DNA of 64,000 bases. Source: Streptomyces sp. SW4. Its GTDB lineage: Bacteria > Actinomycetota > Actinomycetes > Streptomycetales > Streptomycetaceae. Under the pieces are notes generated by a model. The model was given only the letters and a program-made list of their open reading frames with translations. It did no database searches and was not told the origin of the DNA. The DNA is taken from assembly GCA_003248315.1 (NCBI GenBank), contig QKWM01000004.1, positions 3,903,001 through 3,967,000 on the forward strand, given 5' to 3'. The position numbers and the translations under genes were made by a program. Positions 46,597 through 57,046 of this stretch are shown here, in pieces (the stretch's first letter is position 1; each line of letters opens with the position of its first letter).

Positions 46597-47148
46597 TCAG
46601 CCCTCGGGGTCGATTTCGCGCAGCAGACCCGTCTTCACGTCGTACACGAAGCCGCGCACGTCGTCGGTGTGGAGCAGGAAGGGCGAGGTCCGCACCCGCC
46701 GCAGCGACTGCCTCACGTCCTGGTCCACGTCCCGGAACGACTCCACCGCCCAGGCCGGGCGCTGGCCGACCTCGGTCTCCAGCTCGCCGCGGAAGTCCTC
46801 GGTGAGGGTCTCCATGCCGCAGCCCGTGTGGTGGACGAGCACCACGCTGCGCGTGCCCAGCTTGCGCTGGCTGATGGTCAGGGAGCGGATCACGTCGTCC
46901 GTGACGACGCCGCCCGCGTTGCGGATGACATGGGCGTCGCCGTTGCGCAGCCCGAGTGCGGCGGTCACGTCCAGCCGTGCGTCCATGCAGGCCACGACGG
47001 CGACGTGGAGGGCGGGGCGCGCGTCCAGGTCCGCGTCGGCGAACTCGGCGGCGTACCGCTCGTTCGCCGCGACGAGGCGGTCGGTGACGGAGCCGGCGCC
47101 GGCTATGGCGGACTCGGAGCCTGCGGGAACCGATGCAGAAGTCGTCAT
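46597..47148 (-). CDS. beta-class carbonic anhydrase
   Basis: 183 aa. Zinc ligands: Cys in VACMDARLD (about 54, with the Asp-Arg dyad following) and His and Cys in HHTGCGM (about 106-109). It interconverts CO2 and bicarbonate in the cytoplasm. TAACGT (47156-47161) ends 7 nt before ATG 47148 and there is no ribosome binding site, so I choose this leaderless start over ATG 47154, which is in the same frame. Divergent from the dcw operon. Frame intact. Confidence 0.93.
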   Translation of the reverse strand: MTTSASVPAGSESAIAGAGSVTDRLVAANERYAAEFADADLDARPALHVAVVACMDARLDVTAALGLRNGDAHVIRNAGGVVTDDVIRSLTISQRKLGTRSVVLVHHTGCGMETLTEDFRGELETEVGQRPAWAVESFRDVDQDVRQSLRRVRTSPFLLHTDDVRGFVYDVKTGLLREIDPEG

Positions 47149-47379
47149 ACCCATGACGTTACTGGTCACCGGCGGTCGGGGCCCGCCGTGAGGGGGCCCC
47201 GGACCGGGCCGGAGAGGCACAAAGAAAGGGACAAAGAAGGGGACAAGGGGCAACAACGCGCGTCGACGGGTGCCGGTGTGAGTTAACCCACGGGGGTCAT
47301 GTGACTCCCTCCGTCCGGGTGACGACCCGCGGCCGGGCGCTTCGAGGCCGCCTCGGCCCGCGACGCGCAGGCCGGTTGA

Positions 47380-47407
47380 TTGACCGGGAGACAGGGTGGA
47401 CTAAAGT
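47380..47407 (+). promoter_or_regulatory. dcw operon promoter upstream of rsmH
   Basis: TTGACC (47380-47385), 16 bp, TAAAGT (47402-47407), the best HrdB-like match in the window. Start near 47414 gives a leader of about 230 nt. Confidence 0.7.
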
Positions 47408-47413
47408 GACGCG

Positions 47414-47647
47414 AAGCGGGAGGCGAGGCTCTCCCCGCTGGTGAATGACCCGGAGACCTGGGCGCCGCAGACCCCGGATCTCCCCACGTGCGCGGCGCGT
47501 ACGCACGGCTCGGCCTCCCCCGCTCACGGTCGGCTGACGCTTCCGGCGCCGGCAGGCCTCCCCTTCTCCGGGGGTTCCCTGGCTTGCCGGGGGAGGGCGG
47601 GGACCCGGGGTGCGTGCCGTCGCGCCGGACCTGAGAGGCCGTCCCCG
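47414..47647 (+). promoter_or_regulatory. long structured leader of rsmH, candidate mraW RNA motif
   Basis: No reading frame is convincing here. Hairpins can be drawn at 47415-47439 (AGCGGG/CCCGCT) and 47557-47596 (CCTCCCC/GGGGAGG). A conserved actinobacterial mraW RNA motif has been described upstream of rsmH genes; whether this is it needs a covariance model. Confidence 0.45.
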
Positions 47648-48603
47648 TTGAGCCAGAGTCGACACGTCCCGGTGATGCTCCAGCGGTGCCTGGACCTGCT
47701 GGCACCCGCCCTCCAGGAGCCGGGCTCCGTGGTCGTCGACTGCACGCTCGGCCTCGGCGGCCACAGCGAGGCGCTGCTGGAGCGGTTCCCCGAGGCGCGG
47801 CTCGTCGCCCTCGACCGCGACAAGGAGGCGCTGCGCCTGTCCGGCGAGCGGCTCGCGCGGTACGGGCAGCGCGCCACGCTGGTGCACGCCGTCTACGACG
47901 AGCTGCCCGACGTCCTCGACCGGCTCGGCGTCCCGCGCGTCCAGGGGATCCTGTTCGACCTCGGTGTCTCCTCCATGCAGCTCGACGAGGCCGACCGCGG
48001 CTTCGCCTACGCCCAGGACGCCCCGCTCGACATGCGCATGGACCAGACGACCGGCATCAGCGCCGCCGAGGTCCTCAACACCTACCCGCCCGGCGAGCTG
48101 GTGCGGATCCTGCGCGCGTACGGCGAGGAGAAGCAGGCCAAGCGGATCGTGGCGGCCATCGTGCGCGAACGCGAGAAGGAGCCGTTCACCACCAGCGCCC
48201 GGCTGGTGGAGCTGATCCGGGCCGCGCTGCCCAGGCCGCCAAGCGCACCGGCGGCAACCCGGCCAAGCGCACCTTCCAGGCGCTGCGCATCGAGGTCAAC
48301 GGCGAGCTGTCGGTGCTGGAGCGGGCGATCCCCGCGGCCGTGAAGGCGCTCGCCGTGGGCGGGCGGATCGCCGTGCTGTCCTACCACTCGCTGGAGGACC
48401 GCCTGGTCAAACAGGTGTTCGCGGCCGGTGCCGCCAACACCGCGCCGCCCGGCCTCCCGGTGGTCCCGGAGCGCTACGCACCCCGGCTCAAGCTGCTCAC
48501 GCGCGGTGCCGAACTTCCCACCGAGGAAGAGATCGCCGAGAACCGGCGCGCGGCGCCGGCCCGGCTGCGCGGGGCCCAGCGCATCAGGGAGGACGTCGAG
48601 TGA
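47648..48603 (+). CDS. rsmH: 16S rRNA (cytosine-1402-N4)-methyltransferase RsmH (one -1 frameshift)
   Basis: Reconstructed 318 aa. HVPVMLQRCLDLLAPAL (residues 6-22) and VVVDCTLGLGGHSEALLERF (about 29-48) hold the SAM site; GILFDLGVSSMQLDEADRGFAYAQDAPLDMRMD (about 103-135), RTFQALRIEVNGEL (about 215) and LSYHSLEDRLVK (about 250) are the family blocks. The break is near 48234. TTG 47648 has GAGAGG 9 nt upstream. First gene of the dcw cluster here; no mraZ lies before it. Confidence 0.94.
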
Positions 48604-48759
48604 GGCAGCCGAGGCGCGGGCAGGGGCCGGTGGCGGCCCCAGGGGGTGTCCGCACGGTCCCGCCTGCCCAGCGGGGCCAGGCCTTCGGGCCGGCGGCGGG
48701 ACGACGCGGGCACGCGCCGGGATCCGGTGCGGGCGGGGCGGCCGTCACGGGGAGGGCGA

Positions 48760-49318
48760 GTGAGCAGGAAACCGGAACTCAAGGGCAGGGCCGCGCGGCT
48801 GGCCCGGCTGCTGCCGGCGGGCCGGGCGCGGGCCGCCCGGACGCCCTTCGTCCTCCTCGTCGTCCTGCTGCTCGGCGGCGGTCTCATCGTGCTGCTGGTG
48901 CTGAACTCCGCCCTGAGCGAGGGCTCGTTCCGGCTGGACGACCTCAAGGAGGAGACCAAGAACCTCACCGACCAGGAGCAGGCCCTCCAGCGCGACGTCG
49001 ACGCCTACTCCGCCCCGCAGGCGCTCCAGCGCCGGGCCCGTGAGCTGGGCATGGTGCCCGGCGGGGACCCCGCGTTCCTCGCCCCCGACGGCACCGTGAA
49101 GGGGTCCGCCGGCCCCGCGTCCGGCCCCGCCACCCCCCTCGTCGTCGCCCCCGAGGCGCTCATCGGGCCGCCGGAGCCGCTCGCCACCACGACCCCGGCC
49201 GTCCCGCCCCCGGCGCCACCGCGCCGGGCACCGCCCCGGCCCCACGCAGCCGCCGACGGCACCGGCCGCGACACCCGCCGCGCCCACGCCCACCCCGACC
49301 CCTACCTCCGGCAGGTGA
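48760..49318 (+). CDS. ftsL: cell-division protein FtsL-like (two -1 frameshifts)
   Basis: Reconstructed 186 aa bitopic protein. Basic cytoplasmic tail (1-28), one transmembrane helix FVLLVVLLLGGGLIVLLVLN (about 30-50), then a short coiled-coil DDLKEETKNLTDQEQALQRD VDAYSAP and a Pro/Thr/Ala-rich tail. FtsL bridges the divisome with FtsI. Breaks near 49217 and 49242 restore a PTP-rich end and a stop at 49316-49318. Start GTG 48760 has GGGAGGGC; the 156 bp back to rsmH could encode a longer N-terminus, so the start is uncertain. Confidence 0.8.
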
Positions 49319-49323
49319 CACAG

Positions 49324-51284
49324 GTGTCCGACAGGGAACCGCCGCGCCGCCGCGTGCCCGGACCCGCCCGGCCCGCCCGCTCCGGCGGCCAGGGGCGCAG
49401 GCCGGGGCCCGGCGCGCGCCCGCCCCGCCGGCCCGGCCCCGGCCGCCCGGCCGCGCCGCGCACCATCCGGCTCGGCAGCCCGCGGCCCCGGCTGCGGCTG
49501 ATCGGCCTGGCCCTGACCCTGGTCCTCGTCGCCTTCACCGTGCGGCTGCTCCAGGTGCAGGCCGTCGACGCCGGCACCTTCGCCGCCCGGGCCGAGCAGA
49601 ACCGCTACGTCGTGCACACCCTCCCGCCGAGCGCGGCGGCATCACCGACCGCAACGGCGTGGCCCTGGCGACCACCGTGGACGCCTACGACATCACCGCC
49701 GACCCCACGATGTTCACCCGCGAGCAGCTGAAGGTCGGCGACGGCCCCGAGCAGGCCGCCGCGCTCCTCGCCCCCATCCTCGGCGTGGACCAGGAGGACC
49801 TGGTCGCGAAGCTCCGCCCGGAGAACGAGGAACTGCGCTACGTCCGCCTCGCCCGCAGCCGCACCCCGCAGGTCTGGAACCAGATCAAGGACCTGAAGAC
49901 GGCCCTGGCCAAGAAGGCGGAGTCGGACCGGTCCACGGTCAACGTGCTGGCCGGCGTCTTCGCCGACCCCAGCAGCAAGCGTGTCTATCCGAACGGGACC
50001 CTCGCCGCCGGAGTCCTCGGCTGGGTGAACTCCGAGGGCGAGGGCAGCGGCGGCCTGGAGCGCAAGCTGGACAAGACGCTGGCCGGCAAGGACGGCAAGA
50101 TCCGCTACGCCCAGTCCGGCGGGCTCCGGGTCCCCACCGTCGGCTCCACCGAGACCCCGGCCGTGCCCGGCAGCGACGTCGAGCTGACCATCGACCGCGA
50201 CATCCAGTGGGCCGCCCAGCACGCCATCAGCGAGCAGGTGAAGAAGTCCGCGGCCGACGGCGGCTATGTCATCGTCCAGGACACCCGCACCGGCGAGATC
50301 CTCGCCATGGCCAACTCACCCGGTTTCGACCCCGGCGACCTCGCGCACGCCGACCCCGAGGCGCTCGGCAACGCCGCCCTCCAGGACGCCTTCGAACCCG
50401 GCTCGACCGCCAAGGTCATGTCGATGGCCGCGGTACTGGAGGAGAACGTCGCCACGCCGCTGACCCGGGTGACGGTCCCCAACCGGCTGCACCGCGGCGA
50501 CCGGCTGTTCAAGGACGACGTCGACCACCCCACCTGGTACCTCACGCTCAACGGCGTGCTGGCCAAGTCCAGCAACATCGGGACCATCCTGGCCACCGGC
50601 CAGCTGGGCGAGAACCAGGCGGAGTCCAACCGGGTGCTCCACTCCTACCTGCGCAAGTTCGGCATCGGCGCCTACAGCGGGCTCGGCTTCCCGGGCGAGA
50701 CCAAGGGCATCCTCGCGCCCCCGGACCAGTGGTCGACCTCGCAGCAGTACACGATTCCTTTCGGCCAGGGCGTGTCCGTCAACGCGCTCCAGGCGGCGTC
50801 CGTCTTCTCGACGATCGCCAACGGCGGCGTCCGGATCGAGCCCACGCTCGTGCGCGGCACGAAGGGCCCCGACGGCCGCTTCACCCCCGCCCCGAAGCCC
50901 GAGAAGACCCGTGTGGTCAGCGAGAAGACCGCGAAGACGCTCGCGCAGATGCTGGAGTCCGTCGTCGACGACGAGGAGGGCACCGGCACCAAGGCCCGCA
51001 TCCCCGGCTACCGGGTCGCGGGCAAGACGGGCACGGCCAACCGCGTGGATCCGGCCACCGGCAAGTACAAGGGCTACACCTCGTCGTTCGCCGGGTTCGC
51101 CCCCGCCGACCAGCCCCGGGTCACCGTCTACTGCGCCATCCAGAACGCCACCAAGGGCAGCTACTTCGGCGGCCAGATCTGCGGCCCCATCTACAAGCAG
51201 GTGATGGAGTTCGCCCTGAAGACCCTCCAGGTCCCGCCGACCGGCGCCGCCCCCGCCGACATCCCGGTCACCTTCACACCCTGA
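49324..51284 (+). CDS. ftsI: septum-specific transpeptidase FtsI (PBP3) (one -1 frameshift)
   Basis: Reconstructed 653 aa class B penicillin-binding protein. Arg/Pro-rich cytoplasmic region (1-55), membrane anchor LIGLALTLVLVAFTVRLLQV (about 59-78), dimerisation domain, then transpeptidase motifs S-x2-K in GSTAK (about 360), S-x-N in KSSN (about 416) and K-T-G in GKTGTA (about 568). It cross-links peptidoglycan at the septum. Break near 49635. GTG 49324 follows the FtsL stop; GTG 49315, overlapping that stop, is an alternative. Confidence 0.95.
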
Positions 51285-51322
51285 TCAGCACCGTTGCCGT
51301 ACCGAGCCACCAGGAACCACCC

Positions 51323-52992
51323 GTGACAACGATCACCCCCGATCCCGGGAACCACAGCGGCCCCGAGGCCTCCCCCCGCCCCTCGCTTCGCCCGGAAGCG
51401 GGTGCGCCCGGTACGCTCACCGCCGTGCCACAGCCTGATCAGTCCCAAACCACCCAGAAGGGCCAACCCGTGACATACCCGGGACCGCCCCGGCCGACGC
51501 AGGTCTCCGCCACACCCCTCGCGGAACTCGCCGGCCAGCTGGGTGTCGCTGCGCCGGAGGGCTCCGCCGAGATCACGGGCATCACCCATGACTCGCGCGC
51601 CGTCCGCCCCGGCGACCTGTACGCCGCCCTGCCCGGAGCCCGCGCCCACGGCGCCGACTTCGTCACCCAGGCCGCCGGTCTGGGCGCCGCCGCGGTGCTG
51701 ACCGACCCGTCCGGCGCCGAGCGCGCCGCCGCGGCCGGTCTGCCGGCGCTCGTCGTCGACGACCCGCGCGCGCGGATGGGCGAGCTGGCGGCCACGATCT
51801 ACGGCCACCCGGGCCGCGACCTGCTCCAGATCGGCATCACCGGCACCTCCGGCAAGACCACCACCGCCTACCTGGTCGAGGGCGGTCTGCGCACGGCGAA
51901 GTCCACCGGCCTGATCGGCACGGTCGAGATGCGCATCGGCGACGAGCGCATCAAGTCCGAGCGGACCACGCCCGAGGCCACCGACCTCCAGGCCCTGTTC
52001 GCGGTCATGCGCGAGCGCGGCACCGAGGCGGTCGCCATGGAGGTCTCCAGCCACGCCCTGGTGCTGGGCCGGGTCGACGGCTGCGTCTTCGACGTCGCCG
52101 TCTTCACCAACCTCAGCCCGGAGCACATGGAGTTCCACTCCGGCATGGAGGACTACTTCCAGGCCAAGGCGCAGCTGTTCACGCCGCTGCGCAGCAGGCT
52201 CGGCGTGGTCAACGTCGACGACGAGTACGGCCGCCGGCTGGCCAAGGAGGCCGGCGTCCCGGTGATCACCTACTCCGCCGAGGGCCACCCCGACGCGGAC
52301 TGGCGCGCCGAGGACGTCGAGGTCGGCCCGCTGGACTCGGCGTTCACGGTCGTCGGCCCCGAGGGCGAGCGGATCGCCGCCAAGTCCCCGCTGCCCGGCC
52401 CCTTCAACGTGGCCAACACCCTCGCCGCGATCGTCGCCCTCGCCGCCGCCGGCCTCGACCCCCGGTCGGCCGCCGACGGGGTGGCCGCCGTGCCCGGTGT
52501 GCCCGGGCGCCTGGAGCGGGTGGACGCCGGCCAGCCGTACCTCGCGGTGGTCGACTACGCGCACAAGACCGACGCCGTCGAGTCCGTCCTCAAGGCGCTG
52601 CGCAAGGTCACCGAGGGCAGGCTGCACATCGTCCTCGGCTGCGGCGGCGACCGGGACACCACCAAGCGCGCGCCGATGGGCGCCGCCGCGGCCCGGCACG
52701 CCGACACCGCCGTGCTCACCTCCGACAACCCCCGGTCCGAGGACCCCCTCGCGATCCTCGCGACCATGCTCCAGGGCGCCGCGTCCGTGCCGCGCACGAG
52801 CGGGGCGAGGTCCAGGTCTTCGAGGACCGGGCCGCCGCCATCGCCGCCGCGGTCGCCCGCGCCGAACCCGGCGACACCGTGCTGGTCGCGGGCAAGGGCC
52901 ACGAGCAGGGCCAGGACATCGCCGGCGTGGTCCGCCCGTTCGACGACCGCCAGGTGCTGCGCGAAGCCATCCAGAAGTCCCAGGGCCGTTGA
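51323..52992 (+). CDS. murE: UDP-MurNAc-tripeptide synthetase MurE (one -1 frameshift)
   Basis: Reconstructed 556 aa cytoplasmic ligase adding the third peptide residue (LL-diaminopimelate in Streptomyces) to UDP-MurNAc-L-Ala-D-Glu. ATP loop GTSGKTTTAY (about 173), central EVSSHAL and H-bearing FTNLSPEHMEFH, and the DNPR motif (about 467) that reads diaminopimelate. The break near 52797 lies just before the C-terminal GEVQVFEDRAAAI. GTG 51323 is my start; GTG 51425 or 51470 would remove a low-complexity N-terminal 50 residues. Confidence 0.93.
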
Positions 52993-53043
52993 CCCTTCGA
53001 AGGACCCGGGGATGACAATCCAGAAGATCCAGGGGATGAACTT

Positions 53044-54459
53044 GTGATCGCCCTCTCTCTCGCCGAGATCGCAGAAGTCGTCGGCGGGCAGATGCACGAC
53101 ATACCGGATCCGTCCGTCGAGGTCACCGGGCCGGTCGTCCGGGACTCCCGCGAGGCGGGGCCCGGCAGCCTCTTCGTCGCCTTCGTCGGCGAGCGCGTGG
53201 ACGGCCACGACTTCGCCCAGGCGGTCGTCGAGGCCGGAGCGGTGGCCGTGCTCGGCTCCCGCCCCGTCGGCGTGCCCGCGATCGTGGTGGACGACGTGCA
53301 GTCCGCCCTCGGCGCCCTCGCCCGCCACGTCGTACGGCGCCTGGGGGCCACCCTCGTGGCCCTCACCGGCTCCGCCGGCAAGACCAGCACCAAGGACCTC
53401 ATCGCCCAGGTGCTCGAGCGCAAGGCGCCGACGGTGTTCACGCCCGGCTCGCTCAACAACGAGATCGGGCTGCCGCTCACCGCCCTCAGCGCCACCGAGG
53501 AGACCCGTTTCCTGGTGCTGGAGATGGGCGCCCGCGGCATCGGCCACATCCGGTACCTCACCGAACTGACCCCGCCGCGCATCGGCCTGGTCCTGAACGT
53601 CGGCTCCGCACACATCGGCGAGTTCGGCGGCCGGGAGCAGATCGCGCAGGCCAAGGGCGAACTCGTGGAGTCGCTCCCCGCGGCCGACGACGGCGGGGTG
53701 GCGGTCCTCAACGCGGACGACCCCTACGTACGGGCCATGGCCTCCCGTACGAAGGCGAAGGTGGTCTTTTTCGGAGAGTCCGACGAAGCGGACGTCCGTG
53801 CCGAGAACGTGCGACTCACGGACACCGGACAGCCCTCCTTCAGGCTTCACACACCCTCCGGTGCGAGTGATGTGACCATGCGCCTGTACGGTGAGCACCA
53901 CGTGTCGAACGCGCTCGCCGCGGCCGCCGTCGCCCACGAGTTGGGCATGTCCGCAGACGAGATCGCCCGCGCGCTCTCCGAGGCGGGCTCCCTCTCCCGC
54001 TGGCGGATGGAGGTCACCGAGCGCCCGGACGGCGTGACGGTCGTCAACGACGCCTACAACGCGAACCCCGAGTCCATGAAGGCCGCCCTGCGCGCGCTGG
54101 CGGCCATCGGCAAGGGGCGCCGGACGTGGGCGGTGCTCGGCAAGATGGCCGAGCTCGGGGACGAGGCGCTCGCCGAGCACGACGCGGTCGGACGGCTCGC
54201 CGTCCGGCTCAACGTCAGCAAGCTCGTCGCGGTCGGCGGCAGGGAAGCCGCCTGGCTGCAACTGGGCGCATATAACGAGGGTTCGTGGGGTGAGGAGTCG
54301 GTGCACGTGTCCGACGCACAGGCGGCGGTCGACCTGTTGCGCAGCGAGTTGCGCCCGGGGGACGTCGTACTCGTGAAGGCGTCCCGTTCGGTGGGGCTGG
54401 AGAGCGTCGCGGCGGCGCTGCTCGAGCCCGGCGCCGAGGGTGAGGTTGCCGCCCGATGA
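53044..54459 (+). CDS. murF: UDP-MurNAc-pentapeptide synthetase MurF
   Basis: 471 aa, frame intact. It adds D-Ala-D-Ala to UDP-MurNAc-tripeptide. N-terminal substrate domain with DSREAGPGSLFVAF (about 36), ATP loop GSAGKTSTKDL (about 110), central NNEIGLPLT and EMGARGIGHI, C-terminal NDAYNANPESMKAAL (about 335). AGGGG lies 7-10 nt before GTG 53044. It overlaps mraY by 4 bp. Confidence 0.96.
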   Translation: MIALSLAEIAEVVGGQMHDIPDPSVEVTGPVVRDSREAGPGSLFVAFVGERVDGHDFAQAVVEAGAVAVLGSRPVGVPAIVVDDVQSALGALARHVVRRLGATLVALTGSAGKTSTKDLIAQVLERKAPTVFTPGSLNNEIGLPLTALSATEETRFLVLEMGARGIGHIRYLTELTPPRIGLVLNVGSAHIGEFGGREQIAQAKGELVESLPAADDGGVAVLNADDPYVRAMASRTKAKVVFFGESDEADVRAENVRLTDTGQPSFRLHTPSGASDVTMRLYGEHHVSNALAAAAVAHELGMSADEIARALSEAGSLSRWRMEVTERPDGVTVVNDAYNANPESMKAALRALAAIGKGRRTWAVLGKMAELGDEALAEHDAVGRLAVRLNVSKLVAVGGREAAWLQLGAYNEGSWGEESVHVSDAQAAVDLLRSELRPGDVVLVKASRSVGLESVAAALLEPGAEGEVAAR

Positions 54460-55550
54460 TGAAGCAGATCCTGTTCGCAGGAGTCATTGGCCTCTTCCTC
54501 ACCCTGATCGGCACCCCGCTGCTGATCAAGCTCCTGGCCCGCAAGGGCTACGGCCAGTACATCCGCGACGACGGACCGCGCGAGCACGCCAGCAAGCGCG
54601 GTACGCCGACGATGGGCGGCATCGCCTTCATCCTGGCCACGGTCGCCGCCTACTTCCTGGCCAAGGTGATCACCAGCTCGCTGGACCCCGAGGCGGACGC
54701 GGCGCCGACCTTCTCGGGCCTGCTCGTGCTCGGCCTGATGGTCGGCATGGGCCTGGTCGGCTTCCTCGACGACTACATCAAGATCGTCAAGCGGCGTTCG
54801 CTGGGTCTGCGGGCCAAGGCGAAGATGGCCGGCCAGCTGATCGTCGGCATCGCCTTCGCCGTGCTGTCGCTGCAGTTCGCGGACAACCGCGGCAACACCC
54901 CGGCCTCCACCAAGCTGTCGTTCATCACCGACTTCGGCTGGTCGATCGGACCGGTGCTGTTCGTGGTCTGGGCGCTGTTCATGATCCTCGCGATGTCGAA
55001 CGGCGTGAACCTCACCGACGGCCTCGACGGCCTGGCCACCGGCGCCTCCGTCCTGGTCTTCGGCGCCTACACCTTCATCGGCGTCTGGCAGTTCCAGGAG
55101 TCCTGCGCCAACGCGCAGACCCTGACCAACCCGGGCGCCTGCTACGAGGTGAGAGACCCCCTCGACCTGGCGGTGGTCGCGTCCGCGCTGATGGGCGCCT
55201 GCCTCGGCTTCCTGTGGTGGAACACCTCGCCGGCCAAGATCTTCATGGGCGACACCGGTTCGCTCGCGCTCGGCGGCGTGCTCGCGGGTCTGGCGATCTG
55301 CTCCCGCACCGAGCTGCTCCTCGCCATCCTCGGCGGCCTGTTCGTCCTGATCACCATGTCCGTGGTGATCCAGGTCGGTTCGTTCCGCCTGACCGGCAAG
55401 CGGGTCTTCCGGATGGCACCACTCCAGCACCACTTCGAACTCAAAGGCTGGTCCGAGGTCCTTGTCGTGGTCCGCTTCTGGATCATCCAGGGCATCTGTG
55501 TGATCGTCGGACTGGGCCTCTTCTACGCGGGATGGGCAGCGGACAAGTGA
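54456..55550 (+). CDS. mraY: phospho-MurNAc-pentapeptide translocase MraY
   Basis: 364 aa, frame intact. Ten predicted membrane helices; catalytic and UDP-binding motifs DDYIKIVKRRSLGL (about 107), NLTDGLDGLA (about 188) and PAKIFMGDTGSLALGG (about 260), plus the cytoplasmic HHFELKGWSE loop near 325. It makes lipid I on the inner membrane face. ATG 54456 overlaps the murF stop. Confidence 0.97.
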   Translation: MMKQILFAGVIGLFLTLIGTPLLIKLLARKGYGQYIRDDGPREHASKRGTPTMGGIAFILATVAAYFLAKVITSSLDPEADAAPTFSGLLVLGLMVGMGLVGFLDDYIKIVKRRSLGLRAKAKMAGQLIVGIAFAVLSLQFADNRGNTPASTKLSFITDFGWSIGPVLFVVWALFMILAMSNGVNLTDGLDGLATGASVLVFGAYTFIGVWQFQESCANAQTLTNPGACYEVRDPLDLAVVASALMGACLGFLWWNTSPAKIFMGDTGSLALGGVLAGLAICSRTELLLAILGGLFVLITMSVVIQVGSFRLTGKRVFRMAPLQHHFELKGWSEVLVVVRFWIIQGICVIVGLGLFYAGWAADK

Positions 55551-56977
55551 CCTCCTCGGTGTCTTCGGAGTCCTCGGAATTCTCCGGCAAGCACGTCACC
55601 GTCGCCGGGCTCGGCGTCTCCGGCGTCCCGGCGGCCAAGGTGCTGCACGGGCTCGGCGCGATCGTCACGGTCGTCAACGACGGCGACGACGAACGCGCCC
55701 GGGCCCAGGCGGCCGAGCTGGAACGGCTCGGCGTCACCGTCCGCCTCGGCGACGGCGACACCCTCCCCGAGGGCACCGAGCTGATCGTCACCGCACCGGG
55801 CTGGAAGCCCACCAAACCGCTGTTCGCCGCCGCCGACGCGGCCGGCGTGCCGGTCTGGGGCGACGTCGAACTGGCCTGGCGGCTGCGCGGCCCCGACGCC
55901 GCGCCCTGGCTCTGCGTGACCGGCACCAACGGCAAGACCACCACCGTCCAGATGCTGGCGTCGATCCTGAAGGCCGCCGGGCTGCGCACGGCCGCCGTCG
56001 GCAACATCGGCGTCTCCCTGCTGGACGCGGTCACCGGCGAGGAGCGGTACGACGTCCTGGCGGTGGAGCTGTCCAGCTACCAGCTGCACTGGGCGCCCTC
56101 GCTGCGGGCCCACTCCGCGGCCGTGCTCAACCTCGCCCCCGACCACCTCGACTGGCACGGCTCCATGGAGGCGTACGCCCGCGACAAGGGCCGCGTCTAC
56201 GAGGGCAACCGGGGCGCCTGCGTCTACAACGTCGCCGACAAGGCCACCGAGGACCTGGTCCGCGAGGCCGACGTCGAGGAGGGCTGCCGGGCCATCGGCT
56301 TCACCCTCGGCACCCCGGCGCCCTCCCAACTCGGCGTCGTGGAGGGCATCCTGGTCGACCGCGCCTTCGTCGCGGACCGGCACAAGAACGCCCAGGAGCT
56401 GGCCGAGGTCTCCGACGTGAACCCGCCGGCGCCGCACAACATCGCCAACGCCCTCGCCGCCGCGGCCCTCGCCCGCGCCTTCGGCGTCCCCGCCGCGGCC
56501 GTGCGGGACGGGCTGCGGGCCTTCACCCCCGACGCCCACCGCATCGCGCACGTCGCCGACGTGGACGGCGTGGCCTACGTCGACGACTCCAAGGCCACCA
56601 ACACCCACGCCGCCGAGGCGTCCTTGGCGGCGTACGAGTCGATCGTGTGGATCGCCGGAGGGCTCGCCAAGGGCGCCACCTTCGACGAACTCGTCGCGGG
56701 CGCCGCGAAGCGGCTGCGCGGCGCCGTGCTCATCGGCGCCGACCGCGCCCTGATCCGCGAAGCCCTGGCGCGACACGCCCCGGAAGTACCCGTCGTGGAC
56801 CTCGACCGGACCGACACTGGGGCGATGCTCCAGGCCGTCCAGGAGGCGCGGCGGCTCGCGAGGCCCGGCGACACGGTGCTGCTCGCCCCGGCCTGCGCCT
56901 CGATGGACATGTTCACCAACTACAACAAGCGCGGCGACGCGTTCGCCCAGGCCGTTCGCGAACTCGGCGCGCAGTAG
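55547..56977 (+). CDS. murD: UDP-MurNAc-L-alanine:D-glutamate ligase MurD
   Basis: 476 aa, frame intact. N-terminal Rossmann VTVAGLGVSGVPAAKVLHG (about 13-31), ATP loop CVTGTNGKTTTVQML (about 122), NLAPDHLDWHGSMEAY (about 190), and the C-terminal YVDDSKATNTHAAEASL (about 340) and LAPACASMDMFTNYNKRG. GTG 55547 overlaps the mraY stop; in-frame ATG 55532 would add five residues and is also plausible. Confidence 0.96.
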   Translation: MTSSVSSESSEFSGKHVTVAGLGVSGVPAAKVLHGLGAIVTVVNDGDDERARAQAAELERLGVTVRLGDGDTLPEGTELIVTAPGWKPTKPLFAAADAAGVPVWGDVELAWRLRGPDAAPWLCVTGTNGKTTTVQMLASILKAAGLRTAAVGNIGVSLLDAVTGEERYDVLAVELSSYQLHWAPSLRAHSAAVLNLAPDHLDWHGSMEAYARDKGRVYEGNRGACVYNVADKATEDLVREADVEEGCRAIGFTLGTPAPSQLGVVEGILVDRAFVADRHKNAQELAEVSDVNPPAPHNIANALAAAALARAFGVPAAAVRDGLRAFTPDAHRIAHVADVDGVAYVDDSKATNTHAAEASLAAYESIVWIAGGLAKGATFDELVAGAAKRLRGAVLIGADRALIREALARHAPEVPVVDLDRTDTGAMLQAVQEARRLARPGDTVLLAPACASMDMFTNYNKRGDAFAQAVRELGAQ

Positions 56978-57046
56978 ACCCGGCCGCCTGTGCCGGGCGA
57001 CCTCGGGAGGGACGCGTGGGACGCGCGAGTGACAGCGGAGGCGCCG

